A stretch of DNA of 64,000 nt from assembly GCA_025751475.1 (NCBI GenBank), contig JAOWLD010000001.1, positions 930,001-994,000 of the forward strand, read 5' to 3'. Below the pieces are notes generated by a model. That model saw only the letters and a list, made by a program, of their open reading frames with translations. It was not told the DNA's origin and searched no databases. This DNA comes from Rhodobacteraceae bacterium XHP0102 (GTDB lineage: Bacteria; Pseudomonadota; Alphaproteobacteria; Rhodobacterales; Rhodobacteraceae). The position numbers and the translations under genes were made by a program. The stretch's first letter is position 1, and each line of letters opens with the position of its first letter. Below, piece by piece: positions 1 to 9,624 of this stretch.

Positions 1-76
1 TGGATTTTGTGCCCTTCATGAATAGGACCACGTCATTTTTCGTGATCATCTCTTTGATCTGATCTTCGGCGCTCAT
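1..76 (-). CDS. grxD: Monothiol glutaredoxin (Grx4/GrxD family), N-terminal fragment
   Basis: Only the first 25 codons are inside the window; the gene continues past position 1. The translated start is MSAEDQIKEM followed by VVLFMKGTK, the beta-strand and lysine that precede the CGFS active site in CGFS-type glutaredoxins. The active-site cysteine itself lies outside the window. These proteins carry and deliver Fe-S clusters, usually with a BolA partner. The next gene upstream on the same strand is a bolA-like gene 13 bp away, which fits that partnership. Confidence 0.85.
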   Translation of the reverse strand, partial: MSAEDQIKEMITKNDVVLFMKGTKS

Positions 77-89
77 ATGGGTCATCCTT

Positions 90-326
90 TTATTCGGGTG
101 CACGTGTGGTCAGGGCCAGCGCGTGCAATTCACCCGCGCTGCCATCCATTTTGCCTTTCAACGCCGCATAAACGGCGCGTTGTTGGGCAACACGGTTCAT
201 GCCTTTGAAACTGGCGTCAATCACTTGGGCGGCGAAATGTTGGCCATCATCGCCCTCTACGGTGATTTGCCCGTCAGGGAAGGCCGCGCGCAGCAGGTCT
301 TCGATTTCTTGTGCGGTGATCGCCAT
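90..326 (-). CDS. BolA/IbaG family protein
   Basis: A 78-residue protein with the short BolA fold: an N-terminal helix (EIEDLLRAAFP), a beta hairpin (ITVEGDDGQHFAAQVI) and the helix-turn region FKGMNRVAQQRAVYAAL. BolA proteins pair with monothiol glutaredoxins to bind a [2Fe-2S] cluster and act in iron-sulfur trafficking or iron sensing. It sits between purL and the glutaredoxin gene on the same strand, a common arrangement in Rhodobacterales. The start codon is preceded by a G-rich stretch (GGGGGCTGAG). Confidence 0.88.
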   Translation of the reverse strand: MAITAQEIEDLLRAAFPDGQITVEGDDGQHFAAQVIDASFKGMNRVAQQRAVYAALKGKMDGSAGELHALALTTRAPE

Positions 327-401
327 CTCAGCCCCCGTGAAGTGAATTTTGCTCTGTGTTCAATCTATGCCGCGTCACAGCCCCAAGCAAGGGGGGCTGC
401 G

Positions 402-2564
402 TCAATCAAACAAGCGAGACAGCGTGCCGCTCGACAGCGCCACCAATGCGTCAAGGCTTTCGCTGGCGCTGCCGATGCTGAACTGGGTCCCGCCAAATTT
501 TCCAACCGTGGCAATGGCCAGACCCGCCTGACCCGCCGCGACCATCAAGGCTTCGGCCTTATCGGTGGAGCAGGCGATCAGGTAGCGGCCTTGATCTTCG
601 CCAAAAATCGTTGCGGCATCGCCCGCATCAAGGCTGACCCCTGTACCCGAAGCTGCGGCCATCTCGAATGCGGCCAAGGCCAGACCGCCATCGGAGAGGT
701 CGGTGCAGGCGGAAATCATCTCGCGATTGTCGAGAATGAATTGCCCCGCCTTGCGCTCTGCCTCCAAATCAACGGGGGGGGCATCGCCCTCCACACGATG
801 GAACACCTCCGCCAAAAGCGCAGATTGCCCCAGATGGCCACGGGTTTCGCCAATCAGCACTGCCCAATGCCCCTCGCGCGCGGTGCCATCAATCAGATCG
901 CGGTCGATATCCGCAATCAAACCCACTGCACCGATGGTGGGAGTGGGCAGGATCGCACGGCCATCGGTTTCATTGTAAAGGCTGACATTGCCTGAAACGA
1001 TGGGGGTGTCGAGGGCCGCACAGGCCGCGCCAATGCCCTTAATTGCGCCCACGAATTGGCCCATGATTTCGGGCTTTTCGGGGTTTCCGAAATTCAGGTT
1101 ATCGGTTGTGGCAAGCGGCGTTGCCCCCACGGCGATCAAGTTGCGATAGGCCTCTGCCACCGCTTGTTTGCCGCCTTCAAACGGGTTCGCTTTGACATAG
1201 CGCGGTGTTACGTCCGAGGTGAAGGCCAGCGCCTTGTTCGTGCCCGCCACACGCACAACACCCGCCCCATATCCGGGTGTGCGGATCGTATCAGCGCCCA
1301 CCTGCGTGTCATATTGTTCATAGACCCATCCGCGCGCGCAATAATTCGGCGAGGACAGCAGCGCCTTTAGCCCATCAATCGGGTCGATTTCAGGAATAAA
1401 TTCCACCGCCTCAGCGGTAGGGGTTTCCACCCAAGGGCGGTCATATTCAGGTGCCGTGGAAGACAGTTTGGACAGGGGCAAATCGGCCTTGAGCGCATTG
1501 CCATGCATGATCACGAAGCGGTCTTCGGCAATCGTTTCCCCGACAATGGCGAAATCCAAGTCCCATTTTTCAAAAATCGCGCGCGCTTCGGCCTCTTTTT
1601 CGGGGCGCAGCACCATCAACATCCGCTCTTGGCTTTCGGAGAGCATCATTTCATAGGCGGTCATATTGGGTTCGCGCTGCGGCACATGATCAAGTTGCAG
1701 CTTGATCCCCAAACCGCCCTTATCGCCCATCTCTACGGCAGAACAGGTCAGGCCTGCCGCACCCATATCTTGGATCGAAATCACCGCGCCCGAAGCCATC
1801 AATTCAAGACAGGCCTCAAGCAGGCGCTTTTCCGTGAACGGGTCGCCGACCTGAACAGTTGGGCGCTTTTCCTCGATTGTATCGTCAAATTCGGCGCTCG
1901 CCATCGTGGCCCCGCCAACCCCGTCACGGCCCGTTTTCGCGCCCAAATAGACCACAGGCATTCCCACGCCAGAGGCAGCGGAATAGAAAATCTTATCGGT
2001 TTCAGCCAGACCTGCGGCAAAGGCATTGACCAAGCAATTTCCGTTATATGCGCTGTCAAAGCGCAGCTCCCCCCCCACGGTCGGCACGCCAAAGCTGTTG
2101 CCATAGCCGCCCACACCGCGCACCACGCCATGCACAAGGGACCGCGTTTTGGGGTGATCCACGGCGCCAAAGGACAGCGCATTCATCGCGGCAATCGGGC
2201 GCGCGCCCATCGTGAAGACATCGCGCAAGATGCCCCCTACACCTGTGGCGGCACCCTGATAGGGTTCGATATAGGAAGGGTGATTGTGGCTTTCCATTTT
2301 GAACACCACCGCCTGACCATCGCCAATATCGACAATACCGGCATTCTCGCCCGGTCCGCAGATAACCTGTGGCCCCTCGGTGGGCAGGGTGCGGAGCCAT
2401 TTCTTGGAGGATTTGTAGGAACAATGTTCGTTCCACATGGCAGAGAAAATACCAAGCTCAGTGAAATTTGGGGTTCTGCCGATAATCTCGAGGATGCGCT
2501 CATATTCATCAGGCTTAAGGCCATGTGCGGCGATCAACTCGGGCGTGATTTCGGGGTCAAGCAT
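402..2564 (-). CDS. purL: Phosphoribosylformylglycinamidine synthase II
   Basis: A 720-residue PurL of the small type, which needs PurS and PurQ. It makes formylglycinamidine ribonucleotide from FGAR, glutamine-derived ammonia and ATP, the fourth step of purine synthesis. Visible marks are the N-terminal [12 protein letters not shown], the ATP/Mg segment [31 protein letters not shown], and the second half with [14 protein letters not shown] near the C-terminus. The reading frame stays open for 48 codons upstream, but family members begin at [16 protein letters not shown] and an AGGAACG ribosome site precedes this ATG. Downstream on the same strand are the bolA-like gene and grxD. Confidence 0.96.
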   Translation of the reverse strand: MLDPEITPELIAAHGLKPDEYERILEIIGRTPNFTELGIFSAMWNEHCSYKSSKKWLRTLPTEGPQVICGPGENAGIVDIGDGQAVVFKMESHNHPSYIEPYQGAATGVGGILRDVFTMGARPIAAMNALSFGAVDHPKTRSLVHGVVRGVGGYGNSFGVPTVGGELRFDSAYNGNCLVNAFAAGLAETDKIFYSAASGVGMPVVYLGAKTGRDGVGGATMASAEFDDTIEEKRPTVQVGDPFTEKRLLEACLELMASGAVISIQDMGAAGLTCSAVEMGDKGGLGIKLQLDHVPQREPNMTAYEMMLSESQERMLMVLRPEKEAEARAIFEKWDLDFAIVGETIAEDRFVIMHGNALKADLPLSKLSSTAPEYDRPWVETPTAEAVEFIPEIDPIDGLKALLSSPNYCARGWVYEQYDTQVGADTIRTPGYGAGVVRVAGTNKALAFTSDVTPRYVKANPFEGGKQAVAEAYRNLIAVGATPLATTDNLNFGNPEKPEIMGQFVGAIKGIGAACAALDTPIVSGNVSLYNETDGRAILPTPTIGAVGLIADIDRDLIDGTAREGHWAVLIGETRGHLGQSALLAEVFHRVEGDAPPVDLEAERKAGQFILDNREMISACTDLSDGGLALAAFEMAAASGTGVSLDAGDAATIFGEDQGRYLIACSTDKAEALMVAAGQAGLAIATVGKFGGTQFSIGSASESLDALVALSSGTLSRLFD

Positions 2565-2671
2565 GGGGCATCGTTCCTGTCGTAAGGCGCGAAGGCGCGC
2601 CGTTTGACCTGTCTTTAAGGCAAGCGCGCATTGGGGGAAAGGGGGGGCAGGGGCCGCACGGAGGTCAGACC

Positions 2672-2699
2672 AAAAAAAAGGCCGAGACAAGTCTCGGCC
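2672..2699 (-). terminator. Rho-independent terminator
   Basis: On the minus strand a perfect 9-bp stem (GGCCGAGAC/GTCTCGGCC) with a 2-base loop is followed directly by eight T residues. On the plus strand no T-run follows, so it should act on leftward transcription only. It separates purL from the LysR gene upstream, whose stop is about 165 bp away. Confidence 0.85.
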
Positions 2700-2864
2700 G
2701 AAGTCCAACAGGGAGGTGCAATGACACTTTGCTCAAATGTCATCACTGCTGCCCAATTAATGATCGCTTTGCGAACGATCAAGCAAAATCCCGTGAAGCA
2801 AGCGCAAACCCGCTATGCGTGTGGCGCATATCACACAGGCGCATGGCGGAAATGTCACGCAGTT
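2700..2864 (-). other. Intergenic stretch upstream of a terminator, possible small RNA
   Basis: No protein gene is convincing here. On the minus strand a hairpin at 2723-2741 (arms GACA and TTTG with their complements, loop of two, one bulged base) is followed by an unpaired CCTCCC (2711-2716), complementary to a Shine-Dalgarno sequence, and then by the terminator stem. That layout fits a small regulatory RNA, or simply the 3' untranslated region of the LysR gene. I see no convincing promoter. Confidence 0.3.
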
Positions 2865-3767
2865 TTAGCCCGCCGCATCCCGCTCCCTGCGGCGATGCGC
2901 GATGATTTCCTCGGTCACAAATTCGCGGAAGGCTTCGATCCGTTTGGATTGCCGCAACTCCTCTGGATAGGCCAAAAACACGGGCACATCATTGCTTTCG
3001 ACATCATCCAAAACGCGCACGAGATTGGGGAAATCCTGCGTCAGGTAGTCGGGCAAAACCCCGATCCCCAAATGGTGGATAACGCCCTGCAAGACGCCAA
3101 AATAGTTGTTCACGGTCAGGAAGCTGCCAATTTCATGGGACATCAGTTCCCGCACCAACAGCGCGCCAGAGGACACCTGTGCCGCCGTCGCGTTTTGACT
3201 GATCAAGCGATGATGGCGCAAATCCGACAGGCTTTGCGGCACGCCTTGCTGTTCGAGGTATTGGGGCGATGCGTAAAGACGCATTCGGATATTCATCAGC
3301 CTTTTGCGGATCAAGTCGGCTTGGCTTGGTTCCTTCATGCGAATGGCCACATCCGCCTCGCGCATGGGCAAATCCAGCACCCGCTCCTCAAGCATCAGGT
3401 CGATCTTGAGATTGGGATATTTTTCATAAAGTGCGGGCAGACGTGGCGCCAACCACAGCGATCCAAAGCCGATGGTGGTGGTAACGCGCAATTCGCCGAA
3501 TACTTCCTCCTCGCTGTCGCGGATGCGGGCGGCGGCGGCGTCCAAGCGCTTGGACATATGACGCGTGGCATCAAACAGCAATTCGCCCTGTTCGGTCAGG
3601 ATTAAGCCACGCGCATGGCGGTGAAAGAGGGTCGTGTTCAGCTCCTCCTCCAAGGAGCGGATTTGGCGCGAGACCGCAGATTGGCTCAGGTGCAGAACAT
3701 CGCCCGCATGGGTCAAACTTCCTGCATCCGCCACGGCGTGAAAGATCCGCAAACGATCCCAATCCAT
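2865..3767 (-). CDS. LysR family transcriptional regulator
   Basis: A 300-residue LysR-type regulator. Residues 1-60 form the winged helix-turn-helix (LRIFHAVADAGSLTHAG, then LSQSAVSRQIRSLEEEL), and the rest is the two-lobed effector-binding domain beginning with GELRVTTTIGFGSLWLAP. The effector cannot be told from the sequence, and no divergent target gene lies next to it: the neighbour upstream is a TetR gene on the same strand, about 140 bp away. Length and domain order are normal for the family. Confidence 0.9.
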   Translation of the reverse strand: MDWDRLRIFHAVADAGSLTHAGDVLHLSQSAVSRQIRSLEEELNTTLFHRHARGLILTEQGELLFDATRHMSKRLDAAAARIRDSEEEVFGELRVTTTIGFGSLWLAPRLPALYEKYPNLKIDLMLEERVLDLPMREADVAIRMKEPSQADLIRKRLMNIRMRLYASPQYLEQQGVPQSLSDLRHHRLISQNATAAQVSSGALLVRELMSHEIGSFLTVNNYFGVLQGVIHHLGIGVLPDYLTQDFPNLVRVLDDVESNDVPVFLAYPEELRQSKRIEAFREFVTEEIIAHRRRERDAAG

Positions 3768-3909
3768 TATGTCATTCCTGCGCGCATATCCAAGTCTTTG
3801 TAGTATAAGGTTTTTCTTCCAACCCTTAAAGAGAGATCGTCACGATTTTGTAAATTCTTACAGGTCTTGCGCAGAATTTATGCGATCTGTGGTCGGTTTG
3901 CTGTTTGCG

Positions 3910-4524
3910 TTAACAGTCTTTATCCAGCAAACCAAGTCCGCGCAGGTAAATCCCGATCCCCGTTTCCAGCAGATCTTCGGCGGGGAAGGGCGTGTTGCCG
4001 CCTTCGCCACTGCGCGCGAACAATTCCACCACACCATGGCTCATCGCCCAGATATGGGCGCTGAACATCGCGGCGGGGGGGCGGCGGTCGGCGGGAAGTT
4101 CGGCGCTGAGGGCTTCGGCGGCGCGCTCAAGCACGGCGCGGGAATTGGCCGAAGCACGCGCCAAATCAGGATGGGCGTTGTTGGCCAGACCGCTTTCAAA
4201 CATGGCCATATAATGCCCAGGATTGCTTTGCGCAAAACGCAAATACGCGCGCCCTGTCGCCTCGAAAGCGGCAAGGGGGCTGGTTTTGCTGTTAAAGGCC
4301 GCCTCCATCGCCGCGCGGAAAATGACGTGGCCTTGCAGGGCGGCCTCGGTGATTAACTCCTCTCGGCCCTGAAAATGGCGGTAAACGGCGGCAGGGGTCA
4401 CGCCCGCATCCTTGGCCGCCTCGGCCAAGGTGAACCCTGCGGGGCCTTTCTCGGTGATCAGCCGCAACGCAGCCTCAACCAAGGCTTGGCGCAAATTCCC
4501 GTGGTGATATCCCTGTTTACGCAT
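3910..4524 (-). CDS. TetR/AcrR family transcriptional regulator
   Basis: A 204-residue regulator with an N-terminal TetR helix-turn-helix (GYHHGNLRQALVEAALRLI, then FTLAEAAKDAGVTPAAVYRHF) and an all-helical ligand domain of the TetR_C type (WHG-like). The start at MRKQGYHHGN is chosen because an AGGGACG ribosome site lies 5' of it; an upstream ATG at 4560 would overlap the PPK2 gene by 44 bases instead of 8. The overlap with the end of the PPK2 gene suggests the two are co-transcribed, so it may control polyphosphate metabolism. That is inference. Confidence 0.88.
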   Translation of the reverse strand: MRKQGYHHGNLRQALVEAALRLITEKGPAGFTLAEAAKDAGVTPAAVYRHFQGREELITEAALQGHVIFRAAMEAAFNSKTSPLAAFEATGRAYLRFAQSNPGHYMAMFESGLANNAHPDLARASANSRAVLERAAEALSAELPADRRPPAAMFSAHIWAMSHGVVELFARSGEGGNTPFPAEDLLETGIGIYLRGLGLLDKDC

Positions 4525-5407
4525 CGTCCCTGTGATCTGTCCATTTGTCAGGTCCGCCACTTATGGCAGGATCGGGCGCGGACGCAAGTTTGGGGTCTTT
4601 CTGCGGATAGTCAAATTGGCTCAGAATTTGTCGAATCACCGCAAGACGTGCGCGCCGCTTGTCATCGGAGCGGATCACGTGCCAAGGCGCGGTTTTGGTA
4701 TGGGTGCGCGCCAATGTTTCGCGGATCGCGGCGCTGTATTCTTGCCATTTGGCCAAACCATCCACATCAATGCGGGACAATTTCCAATGTTTCAGCGGAT
4801 CATTTTCGCGGGCCAGAAATCGGCGCAATTGTTCGGCACGGCCCAGATTGAGCCAGATTTTCGTGAGGCTGATCCCCTCTTCCAAGATCATATCTTCAAA
4901 TCTTGGGGCTTGCGCGAAAAAGGCGCTGCGCTGCGCAGGGGTGCAGAACCCAAATACGTGCTCCACCACACCGCGGTTGTACCACGATCGATCAAAGAGA
5001 CGGATTTGACCACGGCTTGGCAGGTGTTGGATATAACGCTGGAAATACCATTGCCCTGCTTCGATCTCGGTCGGTTTTGACAGGGCCACAATTTGCGCCA
5101 CGCGTGGGTTCAGGTTTTCCATCACCCGTGCAATCGCCCCGCCTTTGCCCGCGGCATCGCGCCCCTCGAAAATCACGGCGATGCGCTGGCCCGTGTCGCG
5201 CACCCATGCGTGAAATTTGGCCAATTCAATTTGCAGGGCGGCCATTTCCGTCTCGTAGATATCCTTATCGAGTTGCGCGCTGTAGGGATAACTGGGATCC
5301 AGAATATCCGATTTTTCCGCCGCGTTCAGGCGGTCGCGGATATCGCTGGGGGCGGAGTCCTCAAAATAACGCGTGATGGCGCCATCAAATGGCTTGGTGT
5401 CGATCAT
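4517..5407 (-). CDS. Polyphosphate kinase 2 family protein
   Basis: A 296-residue PPK2-family kinase, which moves phosphate between polyphosphate and nucleoside phosphates. The P-loop FEGRDAAGKGGAI lies near residue 80 and the Walker B-like FDRSWYNRGVVE near residue 138, followed by the lid region and FLARENDPLKHWKLS. The ATG at 5407 is preferred over a TTG two codons upstream because AGGGA is better spaced from it. The TetR gene overlaps its 3' end by 8 bp. Whether it prefers making or using polyphosphate, and which nucleotide it uses, cannot be read from the motifs. Confidence 0.9.
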   Translation of the reverse strand: MIDTKPFDGAITRYFEDSAPSDIRDRLNAAEKSDILDPSYPYSAQLDKDIYETEMAALQIELAKFHAWVRDTGQRIAVIFEGRDAAGKGGAIARVMENLNPRVAQIVALSKPTEIEAGQWYFQRYIQHLPSRGQIRLFDRSWYNRGVVEHVFGFCTPAQRSAFFAQAPRFEDMILEEGISLTKIWLNLGRAEQLRRFLARENDPLKHWKLSRIDVDGLAKWQEYSAAIRETLARTHTKTAPWHVIRSDDKRRARLAVIRQILSQFDYPQKDPKLASAPDPAISGGPDKWTDHRDDA

Positions 5408-5470
5408 GGCCAAAATCCCTGTTCTTAGCAGCGTGAACGCAACTATAGGGGGGCGCGGCCCAACCGTCTA

Positions 5471-6418
5471 TCACCGCCGCAAATCGGTGCTGTCCTGTCC
5501 AATCCGCGCCATATCAAACGGGGTGGTGAGATAAATCTCGGAAATCCAATTGCCAAACAGCAGATGCGCGTGACTGCGCCAGCGGTTTTGCGGCTTCAGC
5601 CTTGGGTCGTCATCTGGAAAATAATTGACAGGCAGCGCAATGCGCGCCCCATCGACCTGGGCATTAGCCAGATCGCGGTTATATTCTTCCGCCAAGGTCG
5701 TGCTGTCATATTCGAGATGGTTGAAGATATAGAGCGCGCGATGTGCGCTATCCTCGACCAAGGCGGGGCCAACATCGGCACTGTCCAAAAGGACAGGCAG
5801 GCCCGCGGCTTCGATTTCTGCACGGCGCATTTCCGTCCAACGGCTGACGGGCATCACCAGATCATCAGAAAAGCCGCGCAAATACGGGCTGTCTGATTGC
5901 AGGTTGCGATGCCTGTAACAGCCGAATTGTTTGGCGGGCAGCATATGTTTTTTGACGCCATGAAAGTAATTGATCATGGCCATGCCACCCCAGCAAATGC
6001 CGAAGGTGGAATGGACGTTGGTCTGTGTCCACTCAAACACCGCGCACAGCTCATTCCAATAGGTGACATCGGAAAATTCCAGATGCTCAATCGGCGCGCC
6101 CGTGATGATCAGCCCGTCAAATTTCTGGTCGCGGACATCACGGAAAGGCTGATAAAATTCGGCCATATGTTCGGCGGCTGTGTTTTTCGTTTCATGCTCC
6201 GACATCCGAATGAGCGAAAACTCAATCTGCAAGGGCGAAGCCCCAACCAGACGGGCAAATTGGGTTTCCGTCTGGATCTTCTTTGGCATCAGATTGAGAA
6301 GGCCGATTTTCAGCGGGCGAATATCTTGGCTTTCTGCCGCGTTGCGCCCCATCACCATCACCCCCTCGTCCCGAAGGATCGAGAAAGCGGGCAGGGTGGT
6401 GGGCAGGGTGATCGGCAT
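5471..6418 (-). CDS. metA: Homoserine O-acyltransferase (MetA), predicted acetyl-CoA type
   Basis: A 315-residue MetA of methionine synthesis, which acylates homoserine before sulfur addition. The nucleophile Cys142 (TFGICWGG) and the His234/Glu236 pair (FNHLEYDS) are present. Residue 111 is glutamate (TGAPIE); in characterised MetA enzymes Glu here goes with acetyl-CoA and Gly, as in E. coli, with succinyl-CoA. The product is therefore predicted to be O-acetylhomoserine despite the usual succinyltransferase label. The gene follows an ATPase gene with a 33-bp gap. I found no SAM riboswitch in that gap. Confidence 0.93.
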   Translation of the reverse strand: MPITLPTTLPAFSILRDEGVMVMGRNAAESQDIRPLKIGLLNLMPKKIQTETQFARLVGASPLQIEFSLIRMSEHETKNTAAEHMAEFYQPFRDVRDQKFDGLIITGAPIEHLEFSDVTYWNELCAVFEWTQTNVHSTFGICWGGMAMINYFHGVKKHMLPAKQFGCYRHRNLQSDSPYLRGFSDDLVMPVSRWTEMRRAEIEAAGLPVLLDSADVGPALVEDSAHRALYIFNHLEYDSTTLAEEYNRDLANAQVDGARIALPVNYFPDDDPRLKPQNRWRSHAHLLFGNWISEIYLTTPFDMARIGQDSTDLRR

Positions 6419-6451
6419 AAGCAGCTCCGTTTCGTCTTCCGAAGCGTGGAT

Positions 6452-7330
6452 TTAAGTGTGTTTGGCGCGCGCCTCAAGGGCGGTGGCGATCAAATCGATC
6501 ACATCTTGCGCATCCGCAACACGCGCCACATCCTCGGCGCTGACGCGCAGACCCCAGTTTTTCGCCATGTCGCGATACAGCGGCGCGCGGTGATGCAAGG
6601 CGGCCGCATAGGTGTTGCGGATAAACTCGTCTGGATTGACCGCATCGGGGGCAAGCCCCGTTTCGGCCAGATAGGCGGTCCAGCGTGCGTGCAAAAATTG
6701 TGGCTGATAATACATCGGCTTGGGCGCGCGGGTGAAGCGGCGGATCAACTCCTCCGTGTGGTCGTCTCCCCCCTCAATCCATACCATGAGGCAATTTTGG
6801 GATAGCGTGCGCAGCACCTCGTCTTGGGGGTCGTTGGGATCGACCACCTCGCAAATCGAGCCGCCCGTGTCGCAGACGAAATTGGCGTAACCATAAAGAT
6901 CGCGCGCGCGGCTGATAAAGCTGGGCGTGTCCAGCAGTGCGTTGATCTCCGCGCGCCGATGCAGGGCCTGACGGCGCATATATTCCTCAAACCCAACCCC
7001 ACCTTTCGCGGGATCGCCAGGTTTGCCCAGGAAGGTAGACAGGGGGGCAAGGTTGTTGAAGGTGATATTTGATCCGATGTAAATCGAATCCGATTTCAAA
7101 AGTTCCGCCAAAAACGGAACTTGCATCGCCTGACGCTTGAGATTGTCGACAATATGCTCGCCCATATAGGCCGTGCCGATGCGGTAATCGATGGAATAGT
7201 GAAACCAATCCCCTGCATCGCGCAACAGATTGGCAAGCCGCGTCTTGCCAAGGCCCGACATCCCGAAAAACAGCACCTGTTTTTGCGCCGCCGCGCGCCA
7301 TTCATTGGCGGAGTTGTAAATCATATTCAT
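6452..7330 (-). CDS. P-loop ATPase of unknown role
   Basis: About 292 residues. A P-loop GMSGLGKTRLAN stands near the N-terminus, and FVCDTGGSICEVVDP in the middle resembles a Walker B region. I recognise it as an ATPase/kinase-like protein but cannot assign a reaction. The exact start is uncertain: in-frame ATGs occur at 7339, 7330 and 7324, plus a TTG at 7360; 7330 is taken because GGAACCG precedes it. It lies directly upstream of metA on the same strand and may share its transcript. Confidence 0.7.
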   Translation of the reverse strand: MNMIYNSANEWRAAAQKQVLFFGMSGLGKTRLANLLRDAGDWFHYSIDYRIGTAYMGEHIVDNLKRQAMQVPFLAELLKSDSIYIGSNITFNNLAPLSTFLGKPGDPAKGGVGFEEYMRRQALHRRAEINALLDTPSFISRARDLYGYANFVCDTGGSICEVVDPNDPQDEVLRTLSQNCLMVWIEGGDDHTEELIRRFTRAPKPMYYQPQFLHARWTAYLAETGLAPDAVNPDEFIRNTYAAALHHRAPLYRDMAKNWGLRVSAEDVARVADAQDVIDLIATALEARAKHT

Positions 7331-7447
7331 CGGTTCCATGGGGCCTGCCGCCCTTGCCAAAGCCTTGATCTGGCAGCTCTATCGCGAATGCGTGGAAAAT
7401 TCCAATGATGATTTTGCGCGGCCCGTCAAAGGCACATCAACCGCGCC

Positions 7448-8581
7448 TTAAAACCGATAGTTCAATCGGACCGTGGCCAGCGTGGCGCGATTGCCGTCAA
7501 ACCGTGCAAGCGGCGTGGTGCCAAGCGCGGTTGTGGTGTCCTCAAACCTCACCTGCGTCAGTGCAAAACCGATGGCATAAGGACCGCCTTGGTATTCCGC
7601 CCCAAGGGTGAAGGCGCGCAGCCCATCTATCGGGCCAAGATTGCTCGAAAAACCACCGTTGGCGGGTTCAACCCGATAGCTGGCAGAAACACCCCAAGAC
7701 GCGCTCAAGCGGTGCTTTATGCCAAGGTCATAGGTGGTTACATCCTCTTGATACGTGACCAAGGCCCCTGCGGGATAAAGATTGGGGCGTATTTCAAATC
7801 CCCCCCATCGGCTGTGTTGCACACGGCCAAAAAGGGCGGTGTCGGTCGCTATGCCCTGTTGAAAATCAAGGCTGAGGGTTGCAGGCATTTCAACGCCAAA
7901 CCGCGTGTCGCTGAGGGTGGGGGTCGCGCCAGCAGCGCCCAAAACCCGCCCCTCTTGACCTGAAAATGTCAGATCAATCGGGCTGGTATAGCTGAGGGCA
8001 AGACGGGTGCCGAATTCAGGGCGGCTGTAGGCAAGCCCCAAAACATAGCCAAGGCCCGTGTCGCTGTCCCCTGTGAAGCGATAGGAAAATACATTGGGCG
8101 CGCCCGCATTCACCGAGACATAAATATCCCCATCCGATTGCAACAGCCGCACCCCGCCGAAGGCAAAGAGGGTGTTGGAAAAATCGTAGGACAAGAGCGC
8201 GGTCACAGCGCGGCTGTCAAGACGTGCATCCGTGCCGTTCAGCGGATAGCCCGCCTGCCCGTAGCGCGTGCGCGCGGCATAGGGGGTGGTGATTTGCACC
8301 GCCAAGCCCAGACGGTCTGTCAGGTCTTGCTTATAGCCAAATTCAACCGTGCTGCGATCCTGAAGAACACCGCCCGTTGTCACGGTGGGGGCGGCGATCA
8401 AGGCCCCTGTGACATCGGCGCTGCGGCGCTGCGCACGCAATTCGGCAACGCCGCCCTCCTCAAACAGGATGTCAGGGGAGAAGGTGGTTTGATCCAAACC
8501 GCCCGCATAGGTCATTTGACCAAAGCACAGAAGAAAACACCCCCAAAACGCGGCTTTAAAACGATTGCGAACAGGTCCCAT
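7448..8581 (-). CDS. Outer-membrane beta-barrel protein, FadL/OmpP1-like
   Basis: A 377-residue protein with an N-terminal signal peptide (AAFWGCFLLCFGQMTYAGG, cleavage near residue 26) and many alternating amphipathic strands. It ends in the barrel signature LNYRF with a C-terminal phenylalanine. The start of the mature protein and the overall length match the FadL/OmpP1 family, which takes up hydrophobic compounds through the outer membrane. The substrate is unknown. The gene follows the EamA transporter gene on the same strand after an 80-bp AT-rich gap. Confidence 0.75.
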   Translation of the reverse strand: MGPVRNRFKAAFWGCFLLCFGQMTYAGGLDQTTFSPDILFEEGGVAELRAQRRSADVTGALIAAPTVTTGGVLQDRSTVEFGYKQDLTDRLGLAVQITTPYAARTRYGQAGYPLNGTDARLDSRAVTALLSYDFSNTLFAFGGVRLLQSDGDIYVSVNAGAPNVFSYRFTGDSDTGLGYVLGLAYSRPEFGTRLALSYTSPIDLTFSGQEGRVLGAAGATPTLSDTRFGVEMPATLSLDFQQGIATDTALFGRVQHSRWGGFEIRPNLYPAGALVTYQEDVTTYDLGIKHRLSASWGVSASYRVEPANGGFSSNLGPIDGLRAFTLGAEYQGGPYAIGFALTQVRFEDTTTALGTTPLARFDGNRATLATVRLNYRF

Positions 8582-8661
8582 CTTTGCCCACCCTTCGTGT
8601 TCATCACCTGAATATTAAACGAAGGAATATGCGTAATGTATACCTAAAAATGATTTTAATA

Positions 8662-9558
8662 TTAGCGCGCTGTGCGGTTCAGGCGCATGATGGCCGTGCC
8701 GCCTGTGATATTGATATAATTTGCCCCAAAAATCAGCGCCGCCCCGATCAGCACCATTGGGTCTAGCGGCTCTGCATAGAGCAGCACCCCGATCAGCGCG
8801 ATCACGGGCAGGCGCACGAAATCAAGCGGCATCACAACGGAGGCAGGCGCGACACTGAGCGCGGTGGTGAGGCAAAAATGGGCCACCAGACCCGCGAAGC
8901 CAATTAAGGTGATCCAAAGGATATTTACGCCAGAAGGCAGCGCCATATCGCCATCCGCCAAGCTGCAGATCAAGCCAAACGCCAATTGCATCACGGTCAG
9001 GTAAAACATGATGCAGGCGATGGTCTGGCTTTGTGTCAGGCGTTTGGTGAAAATCGCTGTGGTGGCAAAGCATAGGGCCGCTGCGGCCGCGATGAGCATT
9101 CCAAGGGACGGTGGGGCCACCCACGGGCGCACCACCAAAAGAATGCCAAGGAATCCAACAAGAGCCACCAACACCTTAAGCCGCGTCAGCCGTTCGCCCA
9201 AGAATATCGCCGCCAACAGCATGACCCACAGCGGCGAGGTGAATTCCAGCGCGAAAACCTGCGCCAAAGGGATCACGGTGATGGCAAAAAACCACAGGTT
9301 TTGCCCTGTAAAATGAAAAATATTGCGCCCCAAATGCATCTTCATCTGGTCGCGCCGCACTTCTGACCATTTCCCAAAGACGGTGATCACGAGGGTCACC
9401 ACAACCACCCCAACCGCCGAGCGGTAGGTCATGATCTCGAATGTATCCAATTCAAAGGAAACCGCGCGCCCTGCGATGGCCATCAGGGTAAAGGCGACAA
9501 TCGCCCCCGTCATCCAGAGCGCCGCTAGGGCGGGGCGGTGCTGCTCTGTCTGGCTCAT
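8662..9558 (-). CDS. EamA/DMT family inner-membrane transporter
   Basis: A 298-residue protein with about ten hydrophobic segments arranged as two repeated EamA halves. The first half contains YRSAVGVVVVTLVITVFG and FALEFTSPLWVMLLAAIFLGE, the second LSVAPASVVMPLDFVRLP. This family exports metabolites such as amino acids or nucleosides, or acts as drug/metabolite permeases. The substrate cannot be inferred here. The gene stands alone between mazG and the FadL-like gene. Confidence 0.85.
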   Translation of the reverse strand: MSQTEQHRPALAALWMTGAIVAFTLMAIAGRAVSFELDTFEIMTYRSAVGVVVVTLVITVFGKWSEVRRDQMKMHLGRNIFHFTGQNLWFFAITVIPLAQVFALEFTSPLWVMLLAAIFLGERLTRLKVLVALVGFLGILLVVRPWVAPPSLGMLIAAAAALCFATTAIFTKRLTQSQTIACIMFYLTVMQLAFGLICSLADGDMALPSGVNILWITLIGFAGLVAHFCLTTALSVAPASVVMPLDFVRLPVIALIGVLLYAEPLDPMVLIGAALIFGANYINITGGTAIMRLNRTAR

Positions 9559-9624
9559 TTGGGTTCTTTCGTGGTTCTTGTGCTGCGATTAGGTAGCCAA
9601 AAGGGGGGCAATGGCAAGGGACGC

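Noticed and set aside
1503-2585. 360-codon plus-strand frame opposite purL
   Set aside because: A shadow of the purL codon pattern; the purL frame has clear family motifs throughout.
6419-6451. SAM riboswitch ahead of metA
   Set aside because: The gap is only 33 bases and shows no pseudoknot-like pattern of the SAM-II type.
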